NCBI GenBank assembly: GCA_040285745.1
Contig: JAUFOR010000004.1
Coordinates: 992,001 to 1,056,000 of the forward strand
Length of the DNA: 64,000 nucleotides
DNA from: Barthelona sp. PCE
Lineage: Eukaryota; Metamonada: BaSk clade
Direction of reading: 5' to 3'
Made by a program: the position numbers and the translations under genes. Shown piece by piece: positions 47,001 through 57,386 of this stretch (its first letter is position 1; the number at the start of each line of letters is the position of its first letter). The notes beneath the pieces are model-generated. The model had not been told where the DNA came from and searched no databases. It was given only the letters and a program-made list of their open reading frames with translations.

Positions 47001-50000
47001 GTGTGGTTACTAGCTCATTTAACAACGATAGCGTTTACAGTCTATCTGTTGCTGAAAAAAGTGAGTATAAATTAGAAGGGTTCGAGTATAGTTGGACCGA
47101 AGAAAAGGTTGAACGTTTAGAGTTTGATACTTCCAGAACTCGAGCATTTTTATGTGAAGAATTAATTGAATTTTTTGGGTCAAAAGATGTAATTGAATTT
47201 GATGATTGTGGTTTTTTTGAATTTGTTATACGAAGTATTAGTATTAAACTATTATCTTTGAAAAATGAATATATTCTTGATACAAGTATTGATGGGAGTG
47301 TAATAATTGGTAGTGGTGTATCTATTCAAAGTTTGGCTGTTTCTGATGGAACTTTGTGTTTTGAAAATGAGATAATATTTGATTCAAACTCATTAATTGT
47401 GTTAAATTCTGCTATTTTAAGGTTCGAAAAGTTGTTAAGTATTAATTTGCCTATTTCACACATTGATATGTCGGAAATATCTTGCAAACCTGGTCAGTAT
47501 GTGAGTATCGATGAATTAAGCATTTTAAATCAAGCAACTATCGTTAATTGTGTGTTTAATGAAACTGTAATAATTCATCTTGAAGGGTCATTGAAACTTA
47601 ATGATGTCACAATATCAGCTCAAGTGTATGCTACTTCAGGTGGTATTTCTGTTACTTATGGTAACGTTTCAGTCGAATGGGTATTTAGGAATGGAAATAA
47701 TATTGCTCTAAACGGAAAGATGTATAGCAATTATTTTGATGGGTATCATGATCGATTTATGGGTAATTATGAGTTGATTTTTATTGATAACGCTGCAAAA
47801 ATTAGCATAATTGTATGTTATGAACATTTTATCAATTTTACTTTCAAAAATTTGGTTGAGACTAAGGGAACTAACTGCAATTTCACATGCATTAATTGTA
47901 TGTTTGAACAAGATTTTAATATATATTCCAGTGATACTGTTCACATATATTCCAGTACCTTTACCAACTTAATCACAGAAGAATTGACTGAAATACTGTG
48001 GGGAGGCGACAACCACATCGAAGGACTGTCAATAACAAACAGTGATACAATTTTTATGGAACAACCTCATGTACTTACCAAACTGATTATTGATACACTT
48101 TTAACAAACAACGCACCGGTAAGAATTGGTCCTTTACACACCTTAAATATTGAAAACCTCAAGATGAATGCAAATACAACGTTTATTGTTCAGAATTTAT
48201 TCCTTACTGAGGTTATTCTTGTTACGAGTCAAAATTTTGTTATTATTGGTAATTTACACAAACTCGATCGGCTGATACGTGGAGAAATGGGATCAAATGG
48301 AGTTAGTATCACAGTAACTGCAGTTTTAACAAAAATAGACTCATTACTAATAAGTGATCTGGTTGTTCTTTGGTCATCTGCTTCAATTATTGACTCAATG
48401 GTACTTTCAGGTTCAAACTTTACTATTTCAAACAGTTTGCAAGTTAACAACATTCATTTTAACAATAGTTTCTTTGTAGTTGATGGTGATTATATTCAGT
48501 TACATATTTTGAGTGGAATATTCATCGAAAATTACATTCCATATACTATTGACCACCCATCAACTGAATATTTGATCCAAATTCGCTCAAATGCTAAATC
48601 TGCTGTTTCTATTAATGGTGTTGTTAGTGCAAAAGATATACCTGATCATGTTCCGTTCATCACATCATCAAAAACTGTTATTATTAGTCTAGAATTATCT
48701 GAGAAATTATTACCAAATATGTTTGTTTTAAATGCTGAGCATTCTGACACCAAATTTTTTTTCACCAAATTTCTATCATATTCAGCATCAACATCAACAG
48801 AAAGTTATGCTAATACATTTTATGCACCTTTTGCTGCAGGTTTGACAGACATACATGGAGATTCTATTGGTGTTTCTCAAAATTTTCAAAAAAATTGCTA
48901 TAAGTTGGAGGAGAAGCTTTGCATCGATCCAATATCAATACTTGCAGAGGGATCTACGGCTCAAGACATTGTTATTCTGCTAAATGATACATCAAAACCT
49001 TTTTCATTCGAAATTGGGGATCATACTACCGCTGTTAGAGTTATTGTAGGGCGTAATGTCACTGTTGATTTCACGTATACTTCTCAATCTGCTACTCCAT
49101 TTATTGTTTTTGCAGAATGGAATTCATCTGTTACTATTTTTAGTAATGATGATTATTCTACCAAAATCAACATGTTTGGTGTGAATACAGAACTGTTGCT
49201 TAAAAATACTGCAAAAATGTTGGCTTACATTTTCATGGATGGTGTTTTAAGTGCTAGTAATACTAAATTTGTTCGGCTTAGAATTTTTGGTTCACATTCG
49301 TACGTTTTAAGCAGTGATACTTTGAAAATTTATGATTCTAACCCAAGTATCATAGGTAAAAGAGGTACTGAGTTGTCAATATTAGCAAGTGATATGACTT
49401 TTGTACTTGGTTGTTTTGATTATGATAATGAGTTTATAATAACACTCACCTATACAACAGGTTCCCATCCAAAATTCAAAACTATCAACACTGCATTGTC
49501 TTTAAATTCTGTTGGATCTGAAGATGCTTATGATACTTCTTTATCAATAATTTCTGCAACTGCGGTAGGTTATTTTAAAGAGATAAAAGCCCAGAGCATA
49601 AGCACAATAGCCATTTCTGGTTTCAAAACAATGTATTTGCACAGTAGAGTGGAGATTACAAACTGCACAGTTCACTTTTATAACACTTTAATGTATATGA
49701 ATTCTTATTCAGGACTTTTATTAACCGATTCTGTTATGGAGTACTTTAATCAAGTTGATTCGTTGACATTTGGATACATATATATTGAAGAAAGTTTCAT
49801 TATTTCTAATTCGGATGAATTTGTATTTCGAGTTAATTATTCCGAAACAACTTCCTTGTTAAGTAGAACTCTTCAAATATATAGTAGAAACATAATCTTT
49901 ACACACAACAACAATATTACACATAGTGCTTTCAGTGCAGATGATAGTATAATACTACGTTTTATTGTAATAGATTTTAGGTTGTTTAGTATTGATCTTA

Positions 50001-53000
50001 ATATAACGAACACACAAATCATTGGATCGAAGTCTTTTTTCAGTATAAGTAATGGAAAGTTGAGATATTTACAAGATGAATTTGCATTTAATGTTGATAA
50101 TATTCTCTTGTGTTCAACACATTTTCCAAGAAATTTAGAAATTATTAACAGTTCGATAGGCATAAATTTTGCTTGCTATGAAAATATTGGTTGGGTTACA
50201 GTTTTAACAGAGCAGTATGAACATACTGTATTTGAAAATGTTACACGTGGCGGATCACCAGCCAATTACATAACGTTCCTCACCCAAACAAGTTCAATTG
50301 AATTGATTGGCGATCAAAATACATTTGTTCATGCAATATTTGAAGGTACTGTCAATGGAACTGTAGTTTTGCGGGATTCTTTATCAGTGCTACGGTTTAT
50401 TCAAGTGTTAAATATTACTACAATGGAATTTACAAACATATATTTTCCAGGAAATCCTGTTCATATGTTTGTTGACAAACAGCGTTCTTATTTGAGTGGT
50501 CTGTTTTATCTTCAGTCTATTTCGGATTCTTGGACATGCTTAACTGCTTTGAGAGATGATGCTGCAGGTATATGGCACAGTGATAATGTATTAGGTGCAT
50601 CCAATCCCCAATACACTGTAGTCTTCCATCCAAAAAGCACTTCGTTATTCAGTGGTGATGTTATAGATAAATATTTAATTTTGTCTGAAAAATCAAATAT
50701 TTGGATATTAGATACGCGCAATTTCAATTACACTGAAAAAAACTTTCGCTTTTGTCATTCTTGTTTATTGTCAAAGTTTGGGGAAGGTGATTTGTGGATA
50801 TCTTCAAAGATCTTTTTTAACAAGGCTTGTAATGTTTCCAGTGATACCAATTCAATTTTTGCAATTAATATTCACACTGAATTTGTTTTAAATTGTTTTA
50901 ATGTTAGGAAGATTGTTATCAATCAGTTAAATTGCACTAATAATTTACTAATTGAAGTAGATTTAGCTGTCAAATTGATGTTTAATGATAGTAATTGTGA
51001 TATTAGTATTCCTTTTGGAACAATATATGTGTATTCGTTTAATATAGTTGCTTTTGAATTCCAAATATTAACTCCAAACGAATTTACATACAAAATTTAT
51101 GGAAGTATTTATATACTACGAAAAGTAGATACTCAAGCGTCCATAACCAATTACTTGCTAAATACGGATATCTGTGTTTATTGTATTGATGATCAGTTCA
51201 GAACAACATTTTTAGCTGAAAAACAAAATCGTTCAAAAGCAATTGATGTCATTGCTATTAATTCTGCAATAATGTTTGGTTTCGAACCTGCCTCATCGAG
51301 TCGTTTGAATATCTATTCATTCAACTCAACAATCGTGTTTTTACGTATAGAACCTGGCGAACTTCTCATTGATACATTAGTGGCAGTCAATTCTCACATT
51401 ACATTCAAAGACCTTGCGGGATCTGAGCTACTTTTCAAACTATCTAATGCTTATATGTTGGATTCTGAGCTAAAGCTGGGTTCAACATTAACGTTTGAGC
51501 ATTTAGTTGCTGAGAAATGCAATATTACAGAATTCCCATCAGCTGACAACGTAAGTATACATATATTTGATCCTGTTAACAATGTTGGATTCAATTTTAA
51601 TACTTTTGATAATAGCAATATATATCTTTTTGGAGAAAATCACAAATATGTATCTATAAAAGCTTCAAATTCTACGATTTATGCAATTACTGGACACTCA
51701 TTAACCAGCAATTTCAGATTTAATATAGGTAATGAATCAACCCTTATTTGTTTTGATGGAGAAATTATTGTTGATACCAATACATCTGTATATTCATTTG
51801 GTAAAGTAACATACTATAATCTTGAAAAGCATGAAAGCAATACACTGGTTTTAATGTCAGATTCATCAGGAGTGATTGGAGATGCTGTTGATATAAATTT
51901 TGATACTTCAGCATATATATATCTTGATGAGTATACTAATTATAATGATGTTCACAGCTCTCTGTTGCCTTTGCTATTCATTGACGAATCTTATTCATAT
52001 ATACATTATTCAAGATATACTATGTTACATCTCATACTAAGCTACGTTCCGTTAATATCATATAGACCTGATATAATAATATCTTTTGAAGATGTTGCTT
52101 CAAAAGGGTGTTTAAAATCTGCAAATACTAGAAATGAACGTGATCAAGTTGAACTGTTGTTGTTAGATCCTTTTGGACCTTTTTTTAACCTTTACACTTG
52201 TAATTCATATGTTTTATTAGACTGTAGTGTTTCAATATCATGTTCAGGTTTAAATTTGAATGAGGATTTTGTCAAGTTTAGGGTGACTATGAATGGTGCT
52301 GAATTTGATGAAGAAAGCTTTTCTTCAATTACGAAATCAAATGAAACAATTCATATTGATATCATGTTTCCTATCACAGATACTTCAATTGACATACATC
52401 TTTTAATAGAAGATGATGTCTTAGATACCTCAACTTCTATTCTATCATTCAAGGAAACAGAAATTTCTACTTCTTATCCAACACCTTTTTCCACTGATTC
52501 ATATGTGACTGTGACTTTTCAATGTTTAACTTTAGACTTTAACAGTAAGTTACATCATACACTTATTAATGGTTTCAAAGACCATTCAATAATCGAACTA
52601 GTTTCCAATCAGATTCTTGTATCAAATATTTCATTATTAGGTATACAAGATAACATTTTAAAACTCAATATTGGTGAAGTAACATTTGTTAGTAATTTTA
52701 CACTGAAAGCAAGTATTCAACAAACATTAATAGTCTCTTATAATACCAATATATCAATACAAGGTTCCATGCTTTGGATCGAGAACAATGCTTATGATGT
52801 CGTTGTCTTTGACGGTAAAAAACTTACGTGTGAACCTTTTGAATTTGGTCTAGAATGTATTAATCATGATTTGTGTTTTGATAAGAAATATACATTCCAT
52901 ATAGTATTCAATGGAGAAGTATATGCGTCTGTTTCATATCAATTTCCAATGCCAATGGAGATACATGGTTTCAAGCATGAAGGCATGACCTTCAGTCACA

Positions 53001-56000
53001 TGGGTTACGCATTAACTTGTTTTTCTGTGCTGACTCCTGATGAAAGGTTATTCCAAATTGATGATTTAATTTATAATCATGAGAACCTTACTGTTTCTGC
53101 TAAGCAAATGGTTCCTGATGCGTATGTGTATTTCAATTCCACAACACCATTACTTTTGCAGTCACATGGTACTTCTGTGAATTCAATAGATACATTAAGT
53201 GCTTCTACCAGCTCATTTGAACTTATCATCAATGGTAATCATCTTGGTGGTCATGGTACTGTTTATTTTATTCGTGTCACCGTTGGACAGTATGATTGCT
53301 CCATCAGAGCAGTCACCCACAATGAAATCATATGTGTACTGACTGGTATTGGTGTTGACCATCACATTACATTAGGTGTTGGTTCATATTCACAAATTAT
53401 TCCATTCAAAGTTTCGTTTGATCGGCCAATTATCAAGTACATGACACCTTCTGTCACGTCATGTGCTGTTCCTACAAATGTTACAGTTCATGGTTCCAAT
53501 TTTGGGTCTGAAAGAATCAGTTTTACTATCTATCTACCTGATGATACTTCTTTAATCATTGAAAAACAGTCTGCTTCACATATCATGTTCTTCATTGAGT
53601 TGCCTGCAGATCCTACTGGTTCTTGTTCGGGTATGGGTGGGCTACAAGCAACTGTTGGTGGACAATCATCTAATACTTTATTGTTCAACTATGCGGTTGT
53701 AGGCTCAGTTACACCATCAATTATCCCTGCAGCAGAGACTACAACAATGCTAACACTCGATGTCAGCAATGCTTATGCGGAACCTGTGCTCGTGCTGGTC
53801 GATGATGACGTCAGTATTGAGATCACCTGCACATACACCTCTTATAGAGTTACATGCAGCACAGTTCTCAACGAACCGCGCACATACACTCCCTTCCTCT
53901 GCGATGGAACAACTGAGCTTGATGAATGCGAGGAGCCAAGCGGCTCTGTTACTGTATTTGGGGTAGAGCAGGACAGACTCCTCACAGTAGGAAGCAACAG
54001 CGAAGCACGTGCGAGGTTCACGCTCGTCAATGTCGACTTCGACTTCGATCTGCGCAACATCGACTGGATTTCCACTCCCGTTGTTTCATCGCTTCTGATC
54101 GAAGGCAGTGTCGCTGATCCCTACTCTGCAGTGTTTGACTACGGTGCAGGGCAGCTCCCTCTTGAACCACAGCTTCTCAGTGTGGGTATTATCCTGCAAG
54201 ACGAGCTTGTTGTCTCTGGAGATCGTTTCGTAGTGAGCTCAGACTACCCACTTGATCAGGTATCTGTCACACTCAACGGAACCAACATCTACTGCACCTC
54301 ACGTGTTGTTGATTCCACCACGCTGCATGACTGTGTCGCGAACGTTGATCCCGGTGACTACGTAGTCAGATACACATCAACCGAGATCACAACTTCTGTC
54401 GGGCTGCTCAGCGTGTATACGGTTACTGGCATTGAACCGCAGACTGTGTTTAGTGATACACCTTTTGAAGTCATCATCACTGGATATAACCTGCCTGAAG
54501 TTGATGATCCCTTCTGTCAGTGGACTGTCTCACACGTATCGTGCATCTCTACCGGTATTTCTGATGCACAGACAGTTGTTTTTGACTGGATATCAACGCC
54601 TATCACTGTCGACCCGTTCCCAGTGCTTGACCTTCCCACTTTCGCTTACGTCAACACATCTTATGACATTTCATGCTCTGAGAACTGTGATTTTCTTGTG
54701 AACAACACCGTATACACTACAACAACGGGAGACAAACCACTCGTCGCTTGTAACAATGCACACTGCGCTGTCTTCTCGAGTATCACCATTTCAGAGCCTG
54801 TGATCACTTCAATATCACCACTAACCGTGAGTGTGACGAGTATCAGGCCTATTACAGTTGCTGGACAATCATTCAAGCCGAGTTGCATCTGTGACATAAG
54901 CGGCGAACGCGAGACGACTGTTGTTGACGATAGCACCATCATTTGCGATGTACCAACGGACGTAAACGTATATGGTGTTAATATTGTGTGCAACGGTATA
55001 GCATCGAACACGGAGTACTTCCAGGTTTCGCCCGTGCTCAGTCCCTACTGCCTTGCGGGCATTCCCACGTCGCTTGGCCCCATATTCAATGCGCAATCTG
55101 TCGCATCAGTAAGAGAAAGCAGGTGCATGCTTCAGCCGTCCGATCCGGTCAAGAAAAGTTCCTTTGAGTTTGATGGGGCGACCGATACCGTCGTGGATGG
55201 TGTTCTTGTGTCGTACTTTGATACATGCAACGTCCCATCAGTCAACATAAGCATTGGAGATGTGTCTCTTATTGTTAACTCAGATGCGACATGCGACCGT
55301 TTGCCTTCGTTCGCCACGACACACAGGGTGTGTGCGTACAAAGTGGACATGTTCGTTGTGTCACCTGGCATGATCGTTGACGTATCAGTTATTGATGGGT
55401 GCGACGCAACAAGCATCAACTCGATCGATCTCGTTGAGTTGCAACTTCTACAACCAGTGTCTGTCGCGATCACGCATCCTACCACCGTTAGGGCGAATCC
55501 AGGTGACGTTCCTATATCCATTTCAGTGTCAAATATTGTTGGAGAAACATTTATTCATGATTATGTTATTGATTATTGTCATGTTTCTTACTTCAACTTT
55601 TTACATGAAGTTTCTGTTCCTTTATGTCGTTCTATATCTGAAATATTAACTGTATCCGTATTTGATTCATTTTCAAATACAACATTACAAGCGTCTGCAA
55701 ATATTGAACCAACTTTGGGAGATATATTTGATCTTTCTTTCAGTCACACTGTCATTGAACTGTTAGGAAGTGAAAAAGAACATATGTTGCAGTATAATGC
55801 CACAGATTGGCTTGGTAGAGATGTTGAACTGTTATCATTGACGAGTAACGGAACTTGTAATAATACTTTACCAATAATTACATCACATATTGCACTAAGG
55901 GCATCATATGCAGATCTTAAAGACTGTAATCTCTGCTACAATGGCATATGTTCCACAATATTAACATCAATTACTCCATATATTCACCGTTCATATAGAA

Positions 56001-57310
56001 TGATCATGCCAAAGAACATGGATAGCGGAGTTGTTAAAATTTTACCAATTAATTTACCAAATATAGACCTAGATTCGTTGCCGAGTTCACTAAATGTTAT
56101 TATTTCAGATTTAATTTTTGTTTCATATGAATACACATTTAATCATACGACAGTGGATATTTTTACTGATAGATTACCTTATCCCCCAGGTACAGTTGTT
56201 ACATATCAGATAGTAATGGAGCAAGAGGTTGTCCATACTGATTCTGTGACTCTTTCGTGTCAGAATTCAACTACATGGAATTTTGCAAGGGCATCTTGTG
56301 TTTGTAATGCTGGATTTAGATCAGTCCAGGATGATCCACTCATATGTGCATCTTGTGGTGCTGGATTTTATCAACCCAGCAGTGGAATGTCTTTTTGCCA
56401 AACTTGTTCTGCAACTTACACTTCTCAACCCGGTGCAACAGCGTATACAGACTGTTTTTGTCCTAATGGCACCGAAGAAATTGAAGGAATATGTGTTGAA
56501 TGTCCAATTGGTTATTTATGCTTAAATGGGACAATTAAGGGGGTTTTACATGGGTTTTACATGGGACAGAGCGTAATTCCTTGTGTAGATGCTAGTTCAT
56601 GCATTGAAAAAGATTCTTTGATCTCTTCAAATTGTGCAATTGATCGTTACGGTTATTTATGTCATTTTTGTAGTAGTAATAGGGTTTCACGTTATTCAGA
56701 ATGTGATCCCGTTAACATTTCCCAATTCTTTTTAAGTTTAACAGCGCTCATTGTGTGGTGTATAGGTTCTTACTATATTTCACATATGGTTAAACTTTTT
56801 GCTATGTCACGTACTGCACTGTCAATTCTTTTTGCATTTAATCTACAATCCGTAGTTCCCAAATATATGTTCATTGTACTCGCTGATGTTGAAATCGATC
56901 AACATTTAGCTTTTGACATTTTGTTAAGCATTTTCCTTTTTTTGGTTTGTCTTTTAGAAATAATCCAACTTTTTGATAAGATGAATCTAAATGACAATGC
57001 AAAGAGAAGTATTCATAGAACCCTATACCCCTTGATATATCACATACTCTGGTCTATGGCACTTGCAACCCCAAATTATAGTGTAGGTTTTTCTCTTTTT
57101 TCTCACAACGTATTTATAGCTGTATTTACGTTAGCTTGCACACTCATCACCCTCATTTATCACAAGCATTACTATTATTTATCAGTAGGAATGTTTGCAT
57201 TCTTTTCCCTGCTTATTTGTGTCTCTTTGTTACTGCGAATCATGTTAATATTATTCTTCACAGTAACAACCATGGTCATAAACATGGTTACTTTCGCTGA
57301 AAAGTACTAG
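44036..57310 (+). CDS. Giant polytopic surface protein, 4424 residues
   Basis: One uninterrupted frame. A signal peptide covers residues 1 to about 18. Residues 20-640 are beta-rich, possibly a propeller. A Cys-rich GCC2/GCC3-like module lies at about 642-735 (VQCESGMYAYEDFCLTCLSGHFC). From about 740 to 2870 short strand-turn units of about 20 residues run on and on, the look of a parallel beta-helix. IPT/TIG-like Ig folds lie at about 3040-3670 (FELIINGNHLGGHGTVYFI, NVTVHGSNFGSE). A second GCC2/GCC3 module at about 4076-4175 (CNAGFRSVQDD, SCGAGFYQPSSGMSFCQTC) precedes six or seven membrane helices at about 4230-4420. Many N-glycosylation sequons are present. A large adhesion receptor or adhesin is the natural reading. 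A GC-rich block spans 53750-55510. Confidence 0.85.
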   Translation: MRLRIVLLSICLLFVSGYRVGGIESLNDKFGLNMAGITQFWLGFGYIDTKSSLISCYAEDTVHIKCLCSVGVSSTPIITRAFSKYSTLKIETVSFSLPESMQLSATEFLQSVIIQSNLKGYGAIRPSINDLIGTKTVAVFVKIYRSSTTMNYYVRVWTPNIFNVRDVGSKEIEIHRQNSPDPIELSVASLRCSSFQSMDFYTNIVCAIYSEPEEQLHFVIYDVGSDSLEQFVVKVPADFDELSFLNVVYENNVQILIAQGSINLYIPNFPENRDIETVAVINEVFNLHSNFIPIVLDSSRVRDYILYSGRNEQFNRLYLTAENTGIDLDSTGYDVMIDVFEIKKSNDFTVVSISRMSGDAILVYNSHDYSLNTTFDASSSTSMCLKSNNNLYYIAEDVNYEINCMHVVDLNENALVYTACDPSYRFYDVSCTADNIYFSTQDTISLRKLACSMTGEIDYHCPFMADQTESDFTLALTKTLLLVYTDDELRGYSEIRSSHYRVIDTINNFSDAAILKTFPMTNAIGWYVLYERGKNSIYWGTYNETVGFEDCSDIITHSVHDIIIVNNRMIISFDEKDKVQVLIYDRISNTWIHEGFVSFDMLINYNFGGSMILSGNTLLFTGIASQFIENDLIYYHTLDIVCEDNHVLNEYMQCVLVCDEGAIFIPATDTCVQCESGMYAYEDFCLTCLSGHFCVNGIKTICPNGMVAGKGSISCVACDSQSAPNSERSSCVKNFVSCPSNFVVAFSLSVQGDICLFDIGKDDKKFLSSTDNVYISDNLVIDHAISSKGVRYISGSIYIENGELKTGKGFQSILINDFTCINGTFTSLSMKIKGSLILLNCSFSVIDLIVERDVEIANSSVRVFHKVFFYHHTIYVSNTHITSVAVLFGHFSIARLTDVTVEGSIIMFKAAQLVVQNCSSTSLSADVHSSIKGELLVKTLFTTALPTFSLPVLDLMSFQRFNRSAVTVSHPTAPICNYDDALELVGLSGVVTSSFNNDSVYSLSVAEKSEYKLEGFEYSWTEEKVERLEFDTSRTRAFLCEELIEFFGSKDVIEFDDCGFFEFVIRSISIKLLSLKNEYILDTSIDGSVIIGSGVSIQSLAVSDGTLCFENEIIFDSNSLIVLNSAILRFEKLLSINLPISHIDMSEISCKPGQYVSIDELSILNQATIVNCVFNETVIIHLEGSLKLNDVTISAQVYATSGGISVTYGNVSVEWVFRNGNNIALNGKMYSNYFDGYHDRFMGNYELIFIDNAAKISIIVCYEHFINFTFKNLVETKGTNCNFTCINCMFEQDFNIYSSDTVHIYSSTFTNLITEELTEILWGGDNHIEGLSITNSDTIFMEQPHVLTKLIIDTLLTNNAPVRIGPLHTLNIENLKMNANTTFIVQNLFLTEVILVTSQNFVIIGNLHKLDRLIRGEMGSNGVSITVTAVLTKIDSLLISDLVVLWSSASIIDSMVLSGSNFTISNSLQVNNIHFNNSFFVVDGDYIQLHILSGIFIENYIPYTIDHPSTEYLIQIRSNAKSAVSINGVVSAKDIPDHVPFITSSKTVIISLELSEKLLPNMFVLNAEHSDTKFFFTKFLSYSASTSTESYANTFYAPFAAGLTDIHGDSIGVSQNFQKNCYKLEEKLCIDPISILAEGSTAQDIVILLNDTSKPFSFEIGDHTTAVRVIVGRNVTVDFTYTSQSATPFIVFAEWNSSVTIFSNDDYSTKINMFGVNTELLLKNTAKMLAYIFMDGVLSASNTKFVRLRIFGSHSYVLSSDTLKIYDSNPSIIGKRGTELSILASDMTFVLGCFDYDNEFIITLTYTTGSHPKFKTINTALSLNSVGSEDAYDTSLSIISATAVGYFKEIKAQSISTIAISGFKTMYLHSRVEITNCTVHFYNTLMYMNSYSGLLLTDSVMEYFNQVDSLTFGYIYIEESFIISNSDEFVFRVNYSETTSLLSRTLQIYSRNIIFTHNNNITHSAFSADDSIILRFIVIDFRLFSIDLNITNTQIIGSKSFFSISNGKLRYLQDEFAFNVDNILLCSTHFPRNLEIINSSIGINFACYENIGWVTVLTEQYEHTVFENVTRGGSPANYITFLTQTSSIELIGDQNTFVHAIFEGTVNGTVVLRDSLSVLRFIQVLNITTMEFTNIYFPGNPVHMFVDKQRSYLSGLFYLQSISDSWTCLTALRDDAAGIWHSDNVLGASNPQYTVVFHPKSTSLFSGDVIDKYLILSEKSNIWILDTRNFNYTEKNFRFCHSCLLSKFGEGDLWISSKIFFNKACNVSSDTNSIFAINIHTEFVLNCFNVRKIVINQLNCTNNLLIEVDLAVKLMFNDSNCDISIPFGTIYVYSFNIVAFEFQILTPNEFTYKIYGSIYILRKVDTQASITNYLLNTDICVYCIDDQFRTTFLAEKQNRSKAIDVIAINSAIMFGFEPASSSRLNIYSFNSTIVFLRIEPGELLIDTLVAVNSHITFKDLAGSELLFKLSNAYMLDSELKLGSTLTFEHLVAEKCNITEFPSADNVSIHIFDPVNNVGFNFNTFDNSNIYLFGENHKYVSIKASNSTIYAITGHSLTSNFRFNIGNESTLICFDGEIIVDTNTSVYSFGKVTYYNLEKHESNTLVLMSDSSGVIGDAVDINFDTSAYIYLDEYTNYNDVHSSLLPLLFIDESYSYIHYSRYTMLHLILSYVPLISYRPDIIISFEDVASKGCLKSANTRNERDQVELLLLDPFGPFFNLYTCNSYVLLDCSVSISCSGLNLNEDFVKFRVTMNGAEFDEESFSSITKSNETIHIDIMFPITDTSIDIHLLIEDDVLDTSTSILSFKETEISTSYPTPFSTDSYVTVTFQCLTLDFNSKLHHTLINGFKDHSIIELVSNQILVSNISLLGIQDNILKLNIGEVTFVSNFTLKASIQQTLIVSYNTNISIQGSMLWIENNAYDVVVFDGKKLTCEPFEFGLECINHDLCFDKKYTFHIVFNGEVYASVSYQFPMPMEIHGFKHEGMTFSHMGYALTCFSVLTPDERLFQIDDLIYNHENLTVSAKQMVPDAYVYFNSTTPLLLQSHGTSVNSIDTLSASTSSFELIINGNHLGGHGTVYFIRVTVGQYDCSIRAVTHNEIICVLTGIGVDHHITLGVGSYSQIIPFKVSFDRPIIKYMTPSVTSCAVPTNVTVHGSNFGSERISFTIYLPDDTSLIIEKQSASHIMFFIELPADPTGSCSGMGGLQATVGGQSSNTLLFNYAVVGSVTPSIIPAAETTTMLTLDVSNAYAEPVLVLVDDDVSIEITCTYTSYRVTCSTVLNEPRTYTPFLCDGTTELDECEEPSGSVTVFGVEQDRLLTVGSNSEARARFTLVNVDFDFDLRNIDWISTPVVSSLLIEGSVADPYSAVFDYGAGQLPLEPQLLSVGIILQDELVVSGDRFVVSSDYPLDQVSVTLNGTNIYCTSRVVDSTTLHDCVANVDPGDYVVRYTSTEITTSVGLLSVYTVTGIEPQTVFSDTPFEVIITGYNLPEVDDPFCQWTVSHVSCISTGISDAQTVVFDWISTPITVDPFPVLDLPTFAYVNTSYDISCSENCDFLVNNTVYTTTTGDKPLVACNNAHCAVFSSITISEPVITSISPLTVSVTSIRPITVAGQSFKPSCICDISGERETTVVDDSTIICDVPTDVNVYGVNIVCNGIASNTEYFQVSPVLSPYCLAGIPTSLGPIFNAQSVASVRESRCMLQPSDPVKKSSFEFDGATDTVVDGVLVSYFDTCNVPSVNISIGDVSLIVNSDATCDRLPSFATTHRVCAYKVDMFVVSPGMIVDVSVIDGCDATSINSIDLVELQLLQPVSVAITHPTTVRANPGDVPISISVSNIVGETFIHDYVIDYCHVSYFNFLHEVSVPLCRSISEILTVSVFDSFSNTTLQASANIEPTLGDIFDLSFSHTVIELLGSEKEHMLQYNATDWLGRDVELLSLTSNGTCNNTLPIITSHIALRASYADLKDCNLCYNGICSTILTSITPYIHRSYRMIMPKNMDSGVVKILPINLPNIDLDSLPSSLNVIISDLIFVSYEYTFNHTTVDIFTDRLPYPPGTVVTYQIVMEQEVVHTDSVTLSCQNSTTWNFARASCVCNAGFRSVQDDPLICASCGAGFYQPSSGMSFCQTCSATYTSQPGATAYTDCFCPNGTEEIEGICVECPIGYLCLNGTIKGVLHGFYMGQSVIPCVDASSCIEKDSLISSNCAIDRYGYLCHFCSSNRVSRYSECDPVNISQFFLSLTALIVWCIGSYYISHMVKLFAMSRTALSILFAFNLQSVVPKYMFIVLADVEIDQHLAFDILLSIFLFLVCLLEIIQLFDKMNLNDNAKRSIHRTLYPLIYHILWSMALATPNYSVGFSLFSHNVFIAVFTLACTLITLIYHKHYYYLSVGMFAFFSLLICVSLLLRIMLILFFTVTTMVINMVTFAEKY

Positions 57311-57386
57311 AAAAGTAAAAAATCTTTGTTATTTTGTAAATTTTCCTTATCAAACGTACCGATTGTTGGTAACTTCTTGTGGAAAG

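Noticed and set aside
56535-56565. Tandem GTTTTACATGG duplication in the giant gene
   Set aside because: Two short copies that keep the frame; a minor local duplication without wider meaning.
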